NCBI GenBank assembly: GCA_003149565.1
Contig: QCWH01000027.1
Coordinates: forward strand, 1-39,056
DNA: 39,056 bases
Reading direction: 5' to 3'
DNA from: Marivita sp. XM-24bin2
GTDB lineage: Bacteria > Pseudomonadota > Alphaproteobacteria > Rhodobacterales > Rhodobacteraceae
Numbering within the stretch: the stretch's first letter is position 1; the number at the start of each line of letters is the position of its first letter. This document shows positions 8,701 to 19,006 of this stretch, in pieces. The translations under genes were made by a program, and so were the position numbers. The notes beneath the pieces are model-generated. The model was not told the origin of the DNA, ran no database searches, and saw only the letters and a list, made by a program, of their open reading frames with translations.

Positions 8701-9552
8701 ATGCCTGAATTGCCAGAGGTTGAGACGGTACGACGCGGGCTTGCTCCGGCTATGGAGGGCTCTGTCATTGCGCGCGCCCAGGTTAACCGACCTGATCTGC
8801 GCTGGCCCTTTCCCGAACGCATGGCGGAGCGATTGACCGGAAAGCGCGTCCTTCAGCTGCGCCGCCGCTCCAAATACATTCTAGGGGATTTGGACAGTGG
8901 CGAGACCATCCTTATCCATCTGGGCATGTCAGGGCGCATGCTGGTGTCTGGCGATCCTTTGGGCCAGTTTGTTCATACCCACCCGGCTCCGGAAAAACAT
9001 GATCATGTTGTGCTGGATATGGAGAACGGTGCACGCATCACATTCAACGATCCCAGGCGCTTTGGCGCGATGGACCTTTTTGCCACCGACGCCGGCGAAT
9101 CGCACACACTGCTCGCCTCAATTGGACCAGAACCATTGGGCAACGCGTTTGATGAAAAATACCTCGTCGACGCGCTCAGTGCGCGCAATACCCCGATGAA
9201 ATCCGCGCTGCTTGACCAAAAAACCGTCGCGGGCCTTGGGAATATCTATGTGTGCGAAGCCCTCTTCAGATCAAAAATTCACCCAACCCGGCCAGCCCGC
9301 CGGGTTTCAAAAGAGCGGATTTCGCGCCTTGTCCCGATCATTCGGAACGTGCTCAGTGACGCAATCGAAGCAGGTGGGTCGTCGCTCCGCGACTTCCGGC
9401 AAGCTGATGGAGAGCTTGGATATTTTCAGCACAGTTTTGATGTCTACGGTCGTGAGGGAGAGCCATGCCGGACCCCTGGATGCAGTTCTAGGATCCGGCG
9501 TATCGTTCAATCCGGCAGATCGACCTTCTACTGTCCTACTTGTCAAAGATAG
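8701..9552 (+). CDS. mutM: Formamidopyrimidine-DNA glycosylase (Fpg/MutM)
   Basis: MutM is a bifunctional DNA glycosylase/AP lyase that removes 8-oxoguanine and formamidopyrimidines. The 283-residue product begins [16 protein letters not shown], giving the N-terminal proline nucleophile and adjacent glutamate that catalyse the reaction. It then has the beta-domain lysine in RRRSKYI, the helix-two-turn-helix region near [18 protein letters not shown], and a C-terminal zinc finger whose four cysteines lie in CRTPGC and CPTC. Everything needed for activity is present and the length is typical. It is transcribed away from ubiE. Confidence 0.97.
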   Translation: MPELPEVETVRRGLAPAMEGSVIARAQVNRPDLRWPFPERMAERLTGKRVLQLRRRSKYILGDLDSGETILIHLGMSGRMLVSGDPLGQFVHTHPAPEKHDHVVLDMENGARITFNDPRRFGAMDLFATDAGESHTLLASIGPEPLGNAFDEKYLVDALSARNTPMKSALLDQKTVAGLGNIYVCEALFRSKIHPTRPARRVSKERISRLVPIIRNVLSDAIEAGGSSLRDFRQADGELGYFQHSFDVYGREGEPCRTPGCSSRIRRIVQSGRSTFYCPTCQR

Positions 9553-9576
9553 CTTGAACGGCACGGATCAGATGCG

Positions 9577-9593
9577 TAAGGCTGAACGCCTTA
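9577..9593. repeat. Short inverted repeat after mutM
   Basis: TAAGGC, a five-base loop, and GCCTTA form a perfect six-base-pair hairpin 25 bases after mutM. There is no T-run after it, so it is at best a weak terminator or an mRNA 3' stabilising stem. Confidence 0.3.
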
Positions 9594-9617
9594 GATCACC
9601 GAACGGAGCCCTCACTC

Positions 9618-10394
9618 ATGGCTTATGAGACGATCATCGTCGAAGTCGAAGATCACGTTGCTACCATCAAACTCAATCGGCCGGATGCGTTGAACGCGCT
9701 GAATAGCCAATTGTTGTCTGAGCTCGCGACCGCGCTGGAAGAAGCAGACAGCAATGACAAGGTCCGGTGCATTATCTTGACTGGGTCGGCCAAAGCCTTT
9801 GCGGCCGGGGCAGACATCAAAGAGATGTCCGAAAAGTCTTTCGTCGAAATGTTCATGTCCGACTTTTTCGGCTCCGAGTCGCAAGCGGTCTGCAAAGTCC
9901 GCAAGCCAATCATCGCCGCTGTGTCAGGCTATGCACTGGGCGGTGGATGTGAACTCGCAATGATGTGCGACTTCATCATTGCGTCAGATACCGCGAAATT
10001 CGGTCAGCCTGAGATCAATCTTGGCGTTGTTGCCGGAATCGGTGGAACGCAGCGTCTGACACGTTTTGTCGGCAAGTCTAAATCGATGGACATGCATCTG
10101 ACAGGACGGTTCATGGACGCAGAAGAAGCTGAACGCGCTGGATTGGTCAGTCGTGTTGTCCCGGCGAAGTCCCTGATGGAAGAAGCGCAATCGGCTGCAG
10201 CCAAGATCGCAGAAAAGTCCATGCTGGCGACCTTTGCAGTCAAGGAAGCGGTCAACCGTGCCTACGAGACAACATTGAGCGAAGGGCTGCTTGTTGAACG
10301 GCGTCTCTTCCATTCCCTGTTTGCGACCGAAGATCAAAAAGAGGGCATGGCTGCTTTCCTGGAAAAACGCACACCTCAGTTCCGCGACCGATAG
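9618..10394 (+). CDS. Enoyl-CoA hydratase (crotonase family)
   Basis: The product is a crotonase-fold enzyme predicted to hydrate 2-enoyl-CoA in the cytosol during fatty-acid or amino-acid catabolism. It has 258 residues with the oxyanion-hole segments AAGADIKEM (63-70) and [11 protein letters not shown] (104-114). Both catalytic glutamates of true hydratases are present, Glu112 in GGGCELA and Glu132 in GQPEINLG. These make hydratase activity likely rather than an isomerase or hydrolase variant. The preferred acyl chain cannot be read from the sequence. It has its own ribosome-binding site (GGAG) and stands alone between mutM and rpsT. Confidence 0.9.
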   Translation: MAYETIIVEVEDHVATIKLNRPDALNALNSQLLSELATALEEADSNDKVRCIILTGSAKAFAAGADIKEMSEKSFVEMFMSDFFGSESQAVCKVRKPIIAAVSGYALGGGCELAMMCDFIIASDTAKFGQPEINLGVVAGIGGTQRLTRFVGKSKSMDMHLTGRFMDAEEAERAGLVSRVVPAKSLMEEAQSAAAKIAEKSMLATFAVKEAVNRAYETTLSEGLLVERRLFHSLFATEDQKEGMAAFLEKRTPQFRDR

Positions 10395-10549
10395 GTGCAA
10401 AAAGAGGGCTTTTCATAAGGAGTGTCTGGGGCTATACGCCCCGGCACATGCGTGTGATGCCCGCTCAGGCAAGATTCGATCCGGTCGTTGGTTCCGGGCG
10501 TGCTTTCATACGCAACCCTATTTGAACCGAACTGATCAGGACGTATCAC

Positions 10550-10813
10550 ATGGCAAATTCGCCCCAAGCAAAGAAGCGCGCGAAGCAGAACGATAAGCGC
10601 TTTGCAGTCAACAAAGCGCGTCGTTCGCGCATCCGTACATTCCTCCGTAAAGTTGAAGAAGCGATCGCATCTGGCGACAAGGATGCGGCAACTGCGGCCC
10701 TCCGCGCAGCGCAGCCGGAAATCATGCGCGGCGTGACCAAAGGCGTGTTCCACAAGAACACGGCTTCGCGCAAAGTGTCCCGTCTGGCAGCGCGCGTTAA
10801 GGCACTCGGCTAA
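10550..10813 (+). CDS. rpsT: 30S ribosomal protein S20
   Basis: S20 binds 16S rRNA early in small-subunit assembly. The 87-residue, strongly basic protein begins [17 protein letters not shown] and ends in the conserved helix [19 protein letters not shown], a full-length S20. A strong intrinsic terminator follows directly, separating it from dnaA. The rpsT-dnaA order is common in Alphaproteobacteria. The 155 bases upstream contain a GGGGC/GCCCC stem near 10429-10443 but no promoter I can call confidently. Confidence 0.97.
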   Translation: MANSPQAKKRAKQNDKRFAVNKARRSRIRTFLRKVEEAIASGDKDAATAALRAAQPEIMRGVTKGVFHKNTASRKVSRLAARVKALG

Positions 10814-10850
10814 GAATCGCCGCCTGACAAAACCGCACTTCAAAATCAAG

Positions 10851-10879
10851 ACGCCGCCTGATTTCAGGCGGCGTTTTTT
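10851..10879 (+). terminator. Intrinsic terminator after rpsT
   Basis: ACGCCGCCTG (10851-10860), a four-base loop and CAGGCGGCGT (10865-10874) form a perfect ten-base-pair GC-rich stem followed by six Ts, a textbook Rho-independent terminator 37 bases after the rpsT stop. Confidence 0.95.
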
Positions 10880-10911
10880 CTTGGCTCTTGCGCAGGCCTG
10901 CACCGGTCAGA

Positions 10912-11058
10912 GATTCTTTTTCAGCTTTGTCTGAGTCAACAACGAAGTTCTGTTGATGGGTCACGGCGCACCCTTATAAATCAGTCCTGCGAGTCACACC
11001 GTCGCTGGGGGGACAGGCCCCATCAGTTCAGAATCGACACAGGCAACTGCTTCGATTC
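10912..11058. promoter_or_regulatory. Cluster of GANTC (CcrM) sites upstream of dnaA
   Basis: Five GANTC sites occur at 10912, 10933, 10991, 11031 and 11054, and a sixth lies just outside at 10814. Chance expectation is about one per 256 bases. GANTC is the target of the cell-cycle methyltransferase CcrM in Alphaproteobacteria, and in Caulobacter the methylation state of the dnaA promoter is known to affect its transcription. Sites fall beside and downstream of the best promoter candidate, so methylation-sensitive control of dnaA is a reasonable inference here. This lies in a 414-base gene-free stretch (10881-11294). Confidence 0.6.
10953..10980 (+). promoter_or_regulatory. Candidate dnaA promoter
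   Basis: TTGATG (10953-10958) and TATAAA (10975-10980) are separated by 16 bases, matching four and five of six consensus positions. Transcription would start near 10987, with the GAGTC site at 10991 just inside the transcript, leaving a leader of about 300 bases before dnaA. A promoter closer to the gene is not excluded. Confidence 0.4.
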
Positions 11059-11074
11059 CGGTCTGGTGGCAAAA

Positions 11075-11189
11075 TTGATCTTTGATCAACCGCCTTGTCC
11101 AAATTGATGCAAAGGACTGTAGCGAACACCAGCTTGCCAGGTGTTCCATGTTCCTGTTTGGGCCGTCCGGTTAGCCCCGGATTGGCTAA
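11075..11189 (+). repeat. Three inverted repeats in the dnaA leader
   Basis: Three perfect inverted repeats follow one another: TTGATC/GATCAA at 11075-11089 (3-base loop), GAACACC/GGTGTTC at 11124-11146 (9-base loop) and TTAGCC/GGCTAA at 11171-11189 (7-base loop). None has a T-run. They could be protein-binding sites or, if transcription begins near 10987, a structured 5' untranslated region. Confidence 0.5.
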
Positions 11190-11254
11190 TACGCATCTAT
11201 TCCCGCGTTGTGCCGCAAAGACGGTGCAACGTCATCGTCCATACAGGATGACAA

Positions 11255-11273
11255 GCACGTGCAAACACGTGCA
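11255..11273. repeat. Tandem CACGTGCA direct repeat before dnaA
   Basis: CACGTGCA occurs at 11256-11263 and again at 11266-11273, exactly ten bases apart (one helical turn). Each copy contains the palindrome CACGTG. The pair lies 22 bases upstream of the dnaA start, a position suited to a repressor or translational element. No known binding protein is assigned. Confidence 0.6.
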
Positions 11274-11294
11274 GATAGTTGGGAAAAGGGACAA

Positions 11295-12677
11295 ATGACA
11301 AAAGACCAGTGGGGAACAATTCGAGATGAGCTTCATGAAACGATGGGCGTCAATAGCTTCCGAAGCTGGATCGAACCACTGCAATTCATTGGCGTCGAAG
11401 ACGGTATCGCCCGATTTTGTGTCCCGACCAATTTCATGGGCAACTATGTATCGCTGAACTACGGCGATATGCTCTTGTCAAAGATTGCGCGTTTTAATCC
11501 TTCGATCAGACGCATTGTCTTTGACACGGCTCCGGCATCCACTGCCGAAACGACACGCGCCGAAAGCGCACCGACTCCAGCCGAAAGCCTGGCGTCCCCT
11601 GAGGTTCAGAGCAGGAAGCAGACCCGTTCGGACACTTTGAGCGGATCACCTCTCGACAAACGCTTTACCTTTGACAGCTTTGTCGTCGGCAAACCGAACG
11701 AGTTGGCGCACGCAGCGGCGCGACGTGTCGCTGAGGGTGGGCCAGTCACATTCAATCCGCTCTTTCTTTATGGCGGCGTTGGTTTGGGCAAGACACACCT
11801 CATGCATGCTATCGCGTGGGAACTGCGCAGCAAACAACCGCATTTGAATGTCCTGAACCTGTCGGCCGAACAATTCATGTATCGTTTCGTTCAGGCTTTG
11901 CGGGACCGGAAGATGATGGACTTCAAAGAAATGTTCCGGTCGGTCGATGTCCTGATGGTCGATGATGTTCAGTTCATTGCCGGCAAAGACAGCACACAGG
12001 AAGAATTCTTCCACACCTTCAATGCGCTCGTTGACCAGCACAAGCAGATCATCATTTCTGCCGACCGAGCACCGGATGAAATCAAGGATCTTGAGAATCG
12101 CATTCGGTCCCGCCTTCAGAGTGGTCTGGTCGTCGATCTGCACCCAACAGACTACGAACTGCGCCTTGGCATCCTCCAAGCTAAGTCCGAGATGTATGCG
12201 CGCATGTATCCCGGCCTGGAAGTTGAGCGTGGAATTCTTGAATTTCTCGCAGCCCGCATCGTCAGCAATGTGCGCATCCTCGAGGGCGCTCTCACGCGTC
12301 TTTTCGCCTTTGCATCTCTTGTCGGAAAACCGATCTCGATGGACCTGACACAGGAATGCCTGACGGACATCCTGCGAGTGTCCGAGCGCAAGGTTTCGAT
12401 CGAAGAGATCCAACGCAAGGTCGCGGATCACTATTTGATACGCCATTCCGACCTTGTTGGCCCAAAGCGCGTCCGCACGTTTGCCCGACCGCGCCAGATT
12501 GCCATGTACCTGTGCAAGCAATTGACCACTCGGTCGCTCCCTGAAATCGGCCGGCACTTCGGGGGACGGGATCACACCACAGTGATGCATGGTGTCCGCC
12601 GAATCGAAGAACTCAAAAAGCAGGACGCGCAGATCGCGGAAGACGTAGAATTGCTCCGCCGGTCGCTCGAAGCCTGA
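11295..12677 (+). CDS. dnaA: Chromosomal replication initiator DnaA
   Basis: DnaA is the AAA+ initiator that binds and melts the replication origin. I chose the ATG at 11295 (MTKDQWGTIRDELHETMG): it begins DnaA domain I and is preceded by AAAAGGGAC. The frame is open 29 codons further, but that extension is not DnaA-like. The 460-residue protein has domain I (1-80), a variable linker rich in Ala, Thr and Ser (80-120), Walker A GGVGLGKT (160-167) and Walker B VLMVDDVQF (Asp223, Asp224). Domain IV carries the DnaA-box-reading signature GRDHTTVMHGVRRI. It is the first gene of the dnaA-dnaN-recF-gyrB block. No cluster of DnaA boxes was seen beside it. Confidence 0.98.
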   Translation: MTKDQWGTIRDELHETMGVNSFRSWIEPLQFIGVEDGIARFCVPTNFMGNYVSLNYGDMLLSKIARFNPSIRRIVFDTAPASTAETTRAESAPTPAESLASPEVQSRKQTRSDTLSGSPLDKRFTFDSFVVGKPNELAHAAARRVAEGGPVTFNPLFLYGGVGLGKTHLMHAIAWELRSKQPHLNVLNLSAEQFMYRFVQALRDRKMMDFKEMFRSVDVLMVDDVQFIAGKDSTQEEFFHTFNALVDQHKQIIISADRAPDEIKDLENRIRSRLQSGLVVDLHPTDYELRLGILQAKSEMYARMYPGLEVERGILEFLAARIVSNVRILEGALTRLFAFASLVGKPISMDLTQECLTDILRVSERKVSIEEIQRKVADHYLIRHSDLVGPKRVRTFARPRQIAMYLCKQLTTRSLPEIGRHFGGRDHTTVMHGVRRIEELKKQDAQIAEDVELLRRSLEA

Positions 12678-12703
12678 GTCTCAGAGACAACAGAAACGGC
12701 TGT

Positions 12704-12723
12704 GGCGTGCTTTACTGCACGCC
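12704..12723. repeat. Inverted repeat between dnaA and dnaN
   Basis: GGCGTGC (12704-12710), a six-base loop and GCACGCC (12717-12723) form a perfect seven-base-pair stem 26 bases after dnaA. No T-run follows, so it is a weak or Rho-dependent terminator at most. The rest of the 154-base gap has no confident promoter. Confidence 0.4.
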
Positions 12724-12831
12724 CGCCCTTGACGCTGCGCTCAATCCGGCCAAGAAATTGCAAAACAAGGGCTTGGAGAGCAACCCTGAAGCGGGTTACT
12801 GTCGGCGTCCGGTCAGACGGGGGATGAATGC

Positions 12832-13950
12832 ATGAAATTCAGCATGGAACGCGGAACACTGCTCAAGGCGGTGTCGCAAGCGCAATCCGTTGTCGAACGG
12901 CGCAATACGATCCCCATTCTGGCAAATGTTCTGATTGAAGCCGAGGGCGAGTCAGTTCAGTTCCGCGCGACCGATCTTGACATCGAAGTGGTCGACCGCG
13001 CGGTTGCTCAGGTTGAGCGCGCTGGCGCAACGACGGTTTCCGCCGTCACATTGCACGAAATCGTTCGCAAATTGCCGGATGGTGCTCTGGTCTCCGTTTC
13101 AGAGGACAGCGCTTCTGGTCGCCTGACCGTCGAAGCCGGTCGTTCAAACTTTTCTCTCGCGACTCTTCCGAAAGAAGACTTCCCCGTGATGGCGTCGTCC
13201 GAATACAGCGCCAATTTCTCTGCTCCGGCACCTGTGTTACGTCGTCTCTTCGACAAATCGAAATTTGCCATCTCTACCGAGGAAACCCGGTATTATTTGA
13301 ACGGCGTGTATATGCATGTCTCGGACAGTGAAGATGGGCGCGTTCTGCGCTGTGTTGCGACCGATGGCCATCGGCTTGCCCGGATCGATGCCCCCCTGCC
13401 TGACGGCGCGTCCGAGATGCCCGGCGTGATTGTGCCTCGAAAAACCGTCGGAGAACTGCGTAAGCTTTTGGACGATGACGACATGCAGATCGCGGTGTCG
13501 GTATCGGAAACCAAGGTCCGCTTTGCGACGCCGGATATCACTCTGACATCAAAAGTAATCGACGGCACATTCCCGGATTACACACGCGTCATACCCCAGG
13601 GCAACACGCGCCGTCTTGAAGTGGACGCTGCTGAGTTCGCAAAGGCGGTGGACCGCGTTGCAACCGTGTCGTCCGAGCGGTCGCGAGCCGTGAAGATGCA
13701 GCTGGATGAAGATCGCCTGATTCTATCGGTAAATGCGCCAGATAGCGGCGCCGCAGAAGAAGAGCTTGCTGTGGCTTACGGCGATGACAGGCTCGAGATC
13801 GGTTTCAACGCCAAATACCTGTTAGAGATCGCCAGCCAGGTTGACCGTGAAAACGCCGTGTTCTTGTTCAATTCTGCCGGCGACCCGACCTTGATGCGCG
13901 AAGGCAATGACACCAGCGCCGTTTATGTCGTCATGCCCATGCGGGTTTGA
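12832..13950 (+). CDS. dnaN: DNA polymerase III sliding clamp (beta)
   Basis: DnaN forms the ring-shaped dimer that tethers DNA polymerase III and many repair proteins to DNA. The 372-residue product starts MKFSMERGTLLKAVSQAQ and contains the expected pattern of three similar clamp domains, including RRNTIPILANVLIEA, CVATDGHRLA, TFPDYTRVIP and the C-terminal VMPMRV. Length and sequence are standard. Three overlapping ATGs in different frames precede or form the start (12824, 12828, 12832); only 12832 is in frame, with GGGGGA upstream. Confidence 0.98.
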   Translation: MKFSMERGTLLKAVSQAQSVVERRNTIPILANVLIEAEGESVQFRATDLDIEVVDRAVAQVERAGATTVSAVTLHEIVRKLPDGALVSVSEDSASGRLTVEAGRSNFSLATLPKEDFPVMASSEYSANFSAPAPVLRRLFDKSKFAISTEETRYYLNGVYMHVSDSEDGRVLRCVATDGHRLARIDAPLPDGASEMPGVIVPRKTVGELRKLLDDDDMQIAVSVSETKVRFATPDITLTSKVIDGTFPDYTRVIPQGNTRRLEVDAAEFAKAVDRVATVSSERSRAVKMQLDEDRLILSVNAPDSGAAEEELAVAYGDDRLEIGFNAKYLLEIASQVDRENAVFLFNSAGDPTLMREGNDTSAVYVVMPMRV

Positions 13951-13979
13951 TCCGACGGCGCCTTTAATCGGGGGCGCTG

Positions 13980-15089
13980 TTGCCGCTTCACATCAACCGC
14001 CTCACCCTGTCGCACTTCCGCTCGCATCTCCACGTGTTGCTCGACGCGGACGCGCGACCGGTCGTGCTGTACGGGCCCAACGGCGCGGGCAAAACCAATC
14101 TGATTGAAGCTGTTTCTCTGTTTTCGCCGGGTCGTGGCATGCGCCGTGCCTCAGCGCAGGACATGACACGCAGACCTGAAGGTTTGGGCTGGAAGGTCGG
14201 AGGGCTTGTAGAAACACCGGATGGGCTTCAGGACATTGCGTTCCAGTCCGAGAACGGCGCGCCCCGTCAGGTTAGGATAAATGACAAGCCTGCGCCACAG
14301 ACACGTCTGGGAGAGTTGGTCCGTCTTTTGTGGCTGTTACCGTCTATGGATCGCCTGTGGATCGAAGGTGCTGAAGGGCGACGGCGGTTTTTAGATCGTA
14401 TGACGCTCAGCTTTTTTCCATCCCATGGTGATGTATCGCTGACATACGAAAAGGCCATGCGCGAACGCAACCGGCTCCTAAAGGAGCAAGTGCGTGATCC
14501 AATGTGGTACAAGGCTCTCGAAACGCAGATGGCACAATCTGGTGCAGCCATTCACTCCAACCGTCTCAAGACCCTGCGCCGGATCGCGCACGCACAGAAC
14601 CAGGCCAGCACTCAGTTCCCAGCAGCCGAGCTTGAGTTGATCCAGACAGAAGGTGAGATGCCGGAGACAGAAGGCGATCTTTGCCAAGCCTTAGAGGAAA
14701 GCCGATTTCGAGATCTTGCGGCTGGGCGCACATTGGTTGGGCCGCATCGCGCTGATCTGTATGGAGTGTTTGCTGCCAAGGGCGTACCTGCCGCAGATAG
14801 CTCAACAGGTGAGCAGAAAGCGCTGTTGATATCTCTGGTACTGTCGAATGCGCGTGCACTGGTAGAGGATATCGGGGCGGCTCCGATCGTTCTTTTGGAT
14901 GAGGTCGCTGCGCATCTGGACGCCGGACGCCGCGCCGCGCTCTATGACGAGATATGCGCGCTGGGCGCACAGGCTTGGATGACTGGCACCGGACCAGAGC
15001 TCTTTGCGGAATTGGGTGATCGCGCGCAGTATTTCGAGGTAACCGAGTCAAACCAGGGCACATCAATCTTTCCAAGGAGCTCTCTTTGA
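13980..15089 (+). CDS. recF: DNA repair protein RecF
   Basis: RecF is an SMC-like ATPase that loads RecA at single-strand gaps with RecO and RecR. The 369-residue product begins at a TTG after a GGGGGCG run and reads PLHINRLTLSHFRSH, the usual RecF opening. Walker A is GPNGAGKT (residues 32-39), the ABC-type signature region is DSSTGEQKALLISL, and Walker B is PIVLLDEVAAHLD. It follows dnaN by 29 bases. All ATPase motifs are intact. Confidence 0.95.
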   Translation: MPLHINRLTLSHFRSHLHVLLDADARPVVLYGPNGAGKTNLIEAVSLFSPGRGMRRASAQDMTRRPEGLGWKVGGLVETPDGLQDIAFQSENGAPRQVRINDKPAPQTRLGELVRLLWLLPSMDRLWIEGAEGRRRFLDRMTLSFFPSHGDVSLTYEKAMRERNRLLKEQVRDPMWYKALETQMAQSGAAIHSNRLKTLRRIAHAQNQASTQFPAAELELIQTEGEMPETEGDLCQALEESRFRDLAAGRTLVGPHRADLYGVFAAKGVPAADSSTGEQKALLISLVLSNARALVEDIGAAPIVLLDEVAAHLDAGRRAALYDEICALGAQAWMTGTGPELFAELGDRAQYFEVTESNQGTSIFPRSSL

Positions 15090-15124
15090 CAAGCTGTCCG
15101 CCTGCCGTTTCTCAGAACCGCTAA

Positions 15125-17614
<2,490 letters not shown>

Positions 17615-17644
17615 TTTCGAATTGGCTGCGCCAATCCGACTTGA

Positions 17645-17665
17645 GCGAGGGGTTCCACCCCTCGC
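17645..17665 (+). terminator. Hairpin after gyrB, part of a Rhodobacterales-type intergenic repeat
   Basis: GCGAGGGGT, a three-base loop and ACCCCTCGC form a perfect nine-base-pair stem 31 bases after gyrB, followed by CCCGAGGATATTTTAG rather than a pure T-run. It probably acts as the gyrB terminator. The hairpin plus the CCCGAGGATATTT tail and the AGAAGATGAAG that follows resemble a sequence I recall as recurring between genes in Rhodobacterales genomes. Confidence 0.65.
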
Positions 17666-17776
17666 GCTCCCGAGGATATTTTAGAACCGCAGAAGATGAA
17701 GCCTATCGGCTCTGGTCGTCGGGTTGAAGTGCTTTTACTGTCTAAGCAGATGTCACGTAGGGGAGAGCGAGACGAC

Positions 17777-19006
17777 ATGGACCTTGGAATGACGGACCGC
17801 GTGCGCGCACTGGCGGATCAGGTGCGCGATATGGTGGAAACCGAGATCGCACCACTGGATGGTGAATTTCATGCCGAAGTCGGCAAACATTCCTCAGGCG
17901 ATCGCTTTCAGCACACCGATCGACAACTTGAGATCCTGAACGGGCTCAAGACTAAGGCAAAGAAGCGTGGGCTCTGGAATTTCTGGCTGACCGATAGCGA
18001 AAAGGGTCACGGCTTGACCACGGTCGAATATGCATATCTCGCAGAGGAGATGGGAAAGGTGCCTCTGGCGGCAGAGATCTTCAATTGCTCCGCACCGGAC
18101 ACTGGCAACATGGAAGTTCTGGAACGCTATGGCGATGAATGGATGAAAGATCGCTGGCTGTCCCGATTGCTCGAAGGCGACATCCGATCAGCCTATGTGA
18201 TGACGGAACCAGACGTTGCTTCCTCTGATGCCGCTCAGCTGGCTTTCGAGGCAAAGAAAGATGGCGATCACTGGGTTCTGAATGGTGAAAAATACTGGAT
18301 TTCGGGTGCGGGAGACCCGCGCTGCGAGCTCTATATCGTGATGGCCTGCACGCAGCCGCACGCGTCGAAACACAGTCGCCACACCATGTTTGTCATGGAT
18401 GCCAAAACCCCGGGCATTGATGTTCTGCGCCCTATGCATGTCTTTGGGCAGGACGATGCTCCGCATGGGCATATGCACCTACGATTTAAGGACGTGCGCA
18501 TTCCATCCAAGAATATCGTCCTCGGCGAAGGACGCGGTTTTGAAGTGGCCCAAGGGCGCCTTGGGCCCGGACGCATTCATCACTGCATGCGGTCGATCGG
18601 CCTGGCCGAGAAGGCTTTGGAGCTGATGTGTCAGCGCGGGCTGAACCGCGAGGCCTTTGGCAAACCGCTGGTCGAACTGGGTGCTAATTATGACATTATC
18701 GCCAATGCGCGCATGGAAATCGAACAGGCGCGGCTGTTGTGTCTGAAGGCTGCATGGATGATGGATACGCAGGGCACACGTGCAGCACAGCCCTGGATCA
18801 GCCAGATCAAGGTGGTCGCACCTTTGATGTCGCTTAAAGTTGTGGACGAGGCCATGCAGCTTTATGGGGGCACAGGCATCAGTCAGGATACGCCGCTTTG
18901 GCGGATGTGGACCCATCTGCGTACTTTGCGCTTTGCTGACGGCCCCGATGCCGTACACCGCCGTCAAGTCGCCCGTGCAGAACTACGCAAGTACACCAAC
19001 AGATGA
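17777..19006 (+). CDS. Acyl-CoA dehydrogenase, ACAD10/11-like
   Basis: The product is a flavin-dependent acyl-CoA dehydrogenase of 409 residues from the ATG at 17777 (MDLGMTDRVRALADQ), which has GGGGAGAG upstream; a more distal in-frame ATG at 17696 gives a non-family N-terminus. It shows the family landmarks YVMTEPDVASSDA, GEKYWISGAGDP, FGQDDAPHGH, GPGRIHHCMRSIG and LYGGTGISQDTPLWRM. Its ATGA overlap with an APH-family kinase gene mirrors human ACAD10/ACAD11, where the two domains are fused, and bacterial LvaA/LvaC, which degrade 4-hydroxyacyl-CoA after phosphorylation. Use of a phosphorylated hydroxyacyl-CoA is therefore inferred from context. A conventional beta-oxidation substrate remains possible. 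Confidence 0.88.
   Translation: MDLGMTDRVRALADQVRDMVETEIAPLDGEFHAEVGKHSSGDRFQHTDRQLEILNGLKTKAKKRGLWNFWLTDSEKGHGLTTVEYAYLAEEMGKVPLAAEIFNCSAPDTGNMEVLERYGDEWMKDRWLSRLLEGDIRSAYVMTEPDVASSDAAQLAFEAKKDGDHWVLNGEKYWISGAGDPRCELYIVMACTQPHASKHSRHTMFVMDAKTPGIDVLRPMHVFGQDDAPHGHMHLRFKDVRIPSKNIVLGEGRGFEVAQGRLGPGRIHHCMRSIGLAEKALELMCQRGLNREAFGKPLVELGANYDIIANARMEIEQARLLCLKAAWMMDTQGTRAAQPWISQIKVVAPLMSLKVVDEAMQLYGGTGISQDTPLWRMWTHLRTLRFADGPDAVHRRQVARAELRKYTNR

Noticed and set aside
10881-11294. Replication origin (oriC) next to dnaA
   Set aside because: No exact TTATNCACA boxes or AT-rich unwinding block were found in this gap or in the dnaA-dnaN gap. A few near-matches lie inside coding sequence. The origin is often elsewhere in Alphaproteobacteria.
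11646-12590. 314-codon open frame antisense to dnaA
   Set aside because: It lies fully within the dnaA coding region and has no ribosome-binding site or recognisable domain; it is a by-product of codon usage.
12729-12757. dnaN promoter from TTGACG
   Set aside because: The -35-like box is good but no acceptable -10 lies 16-18 bases downstream.
14566-15075. 169-codon frame antisense to recF
   Set aside because: Arginine/proline-rich shadow of the recF frame without family features.
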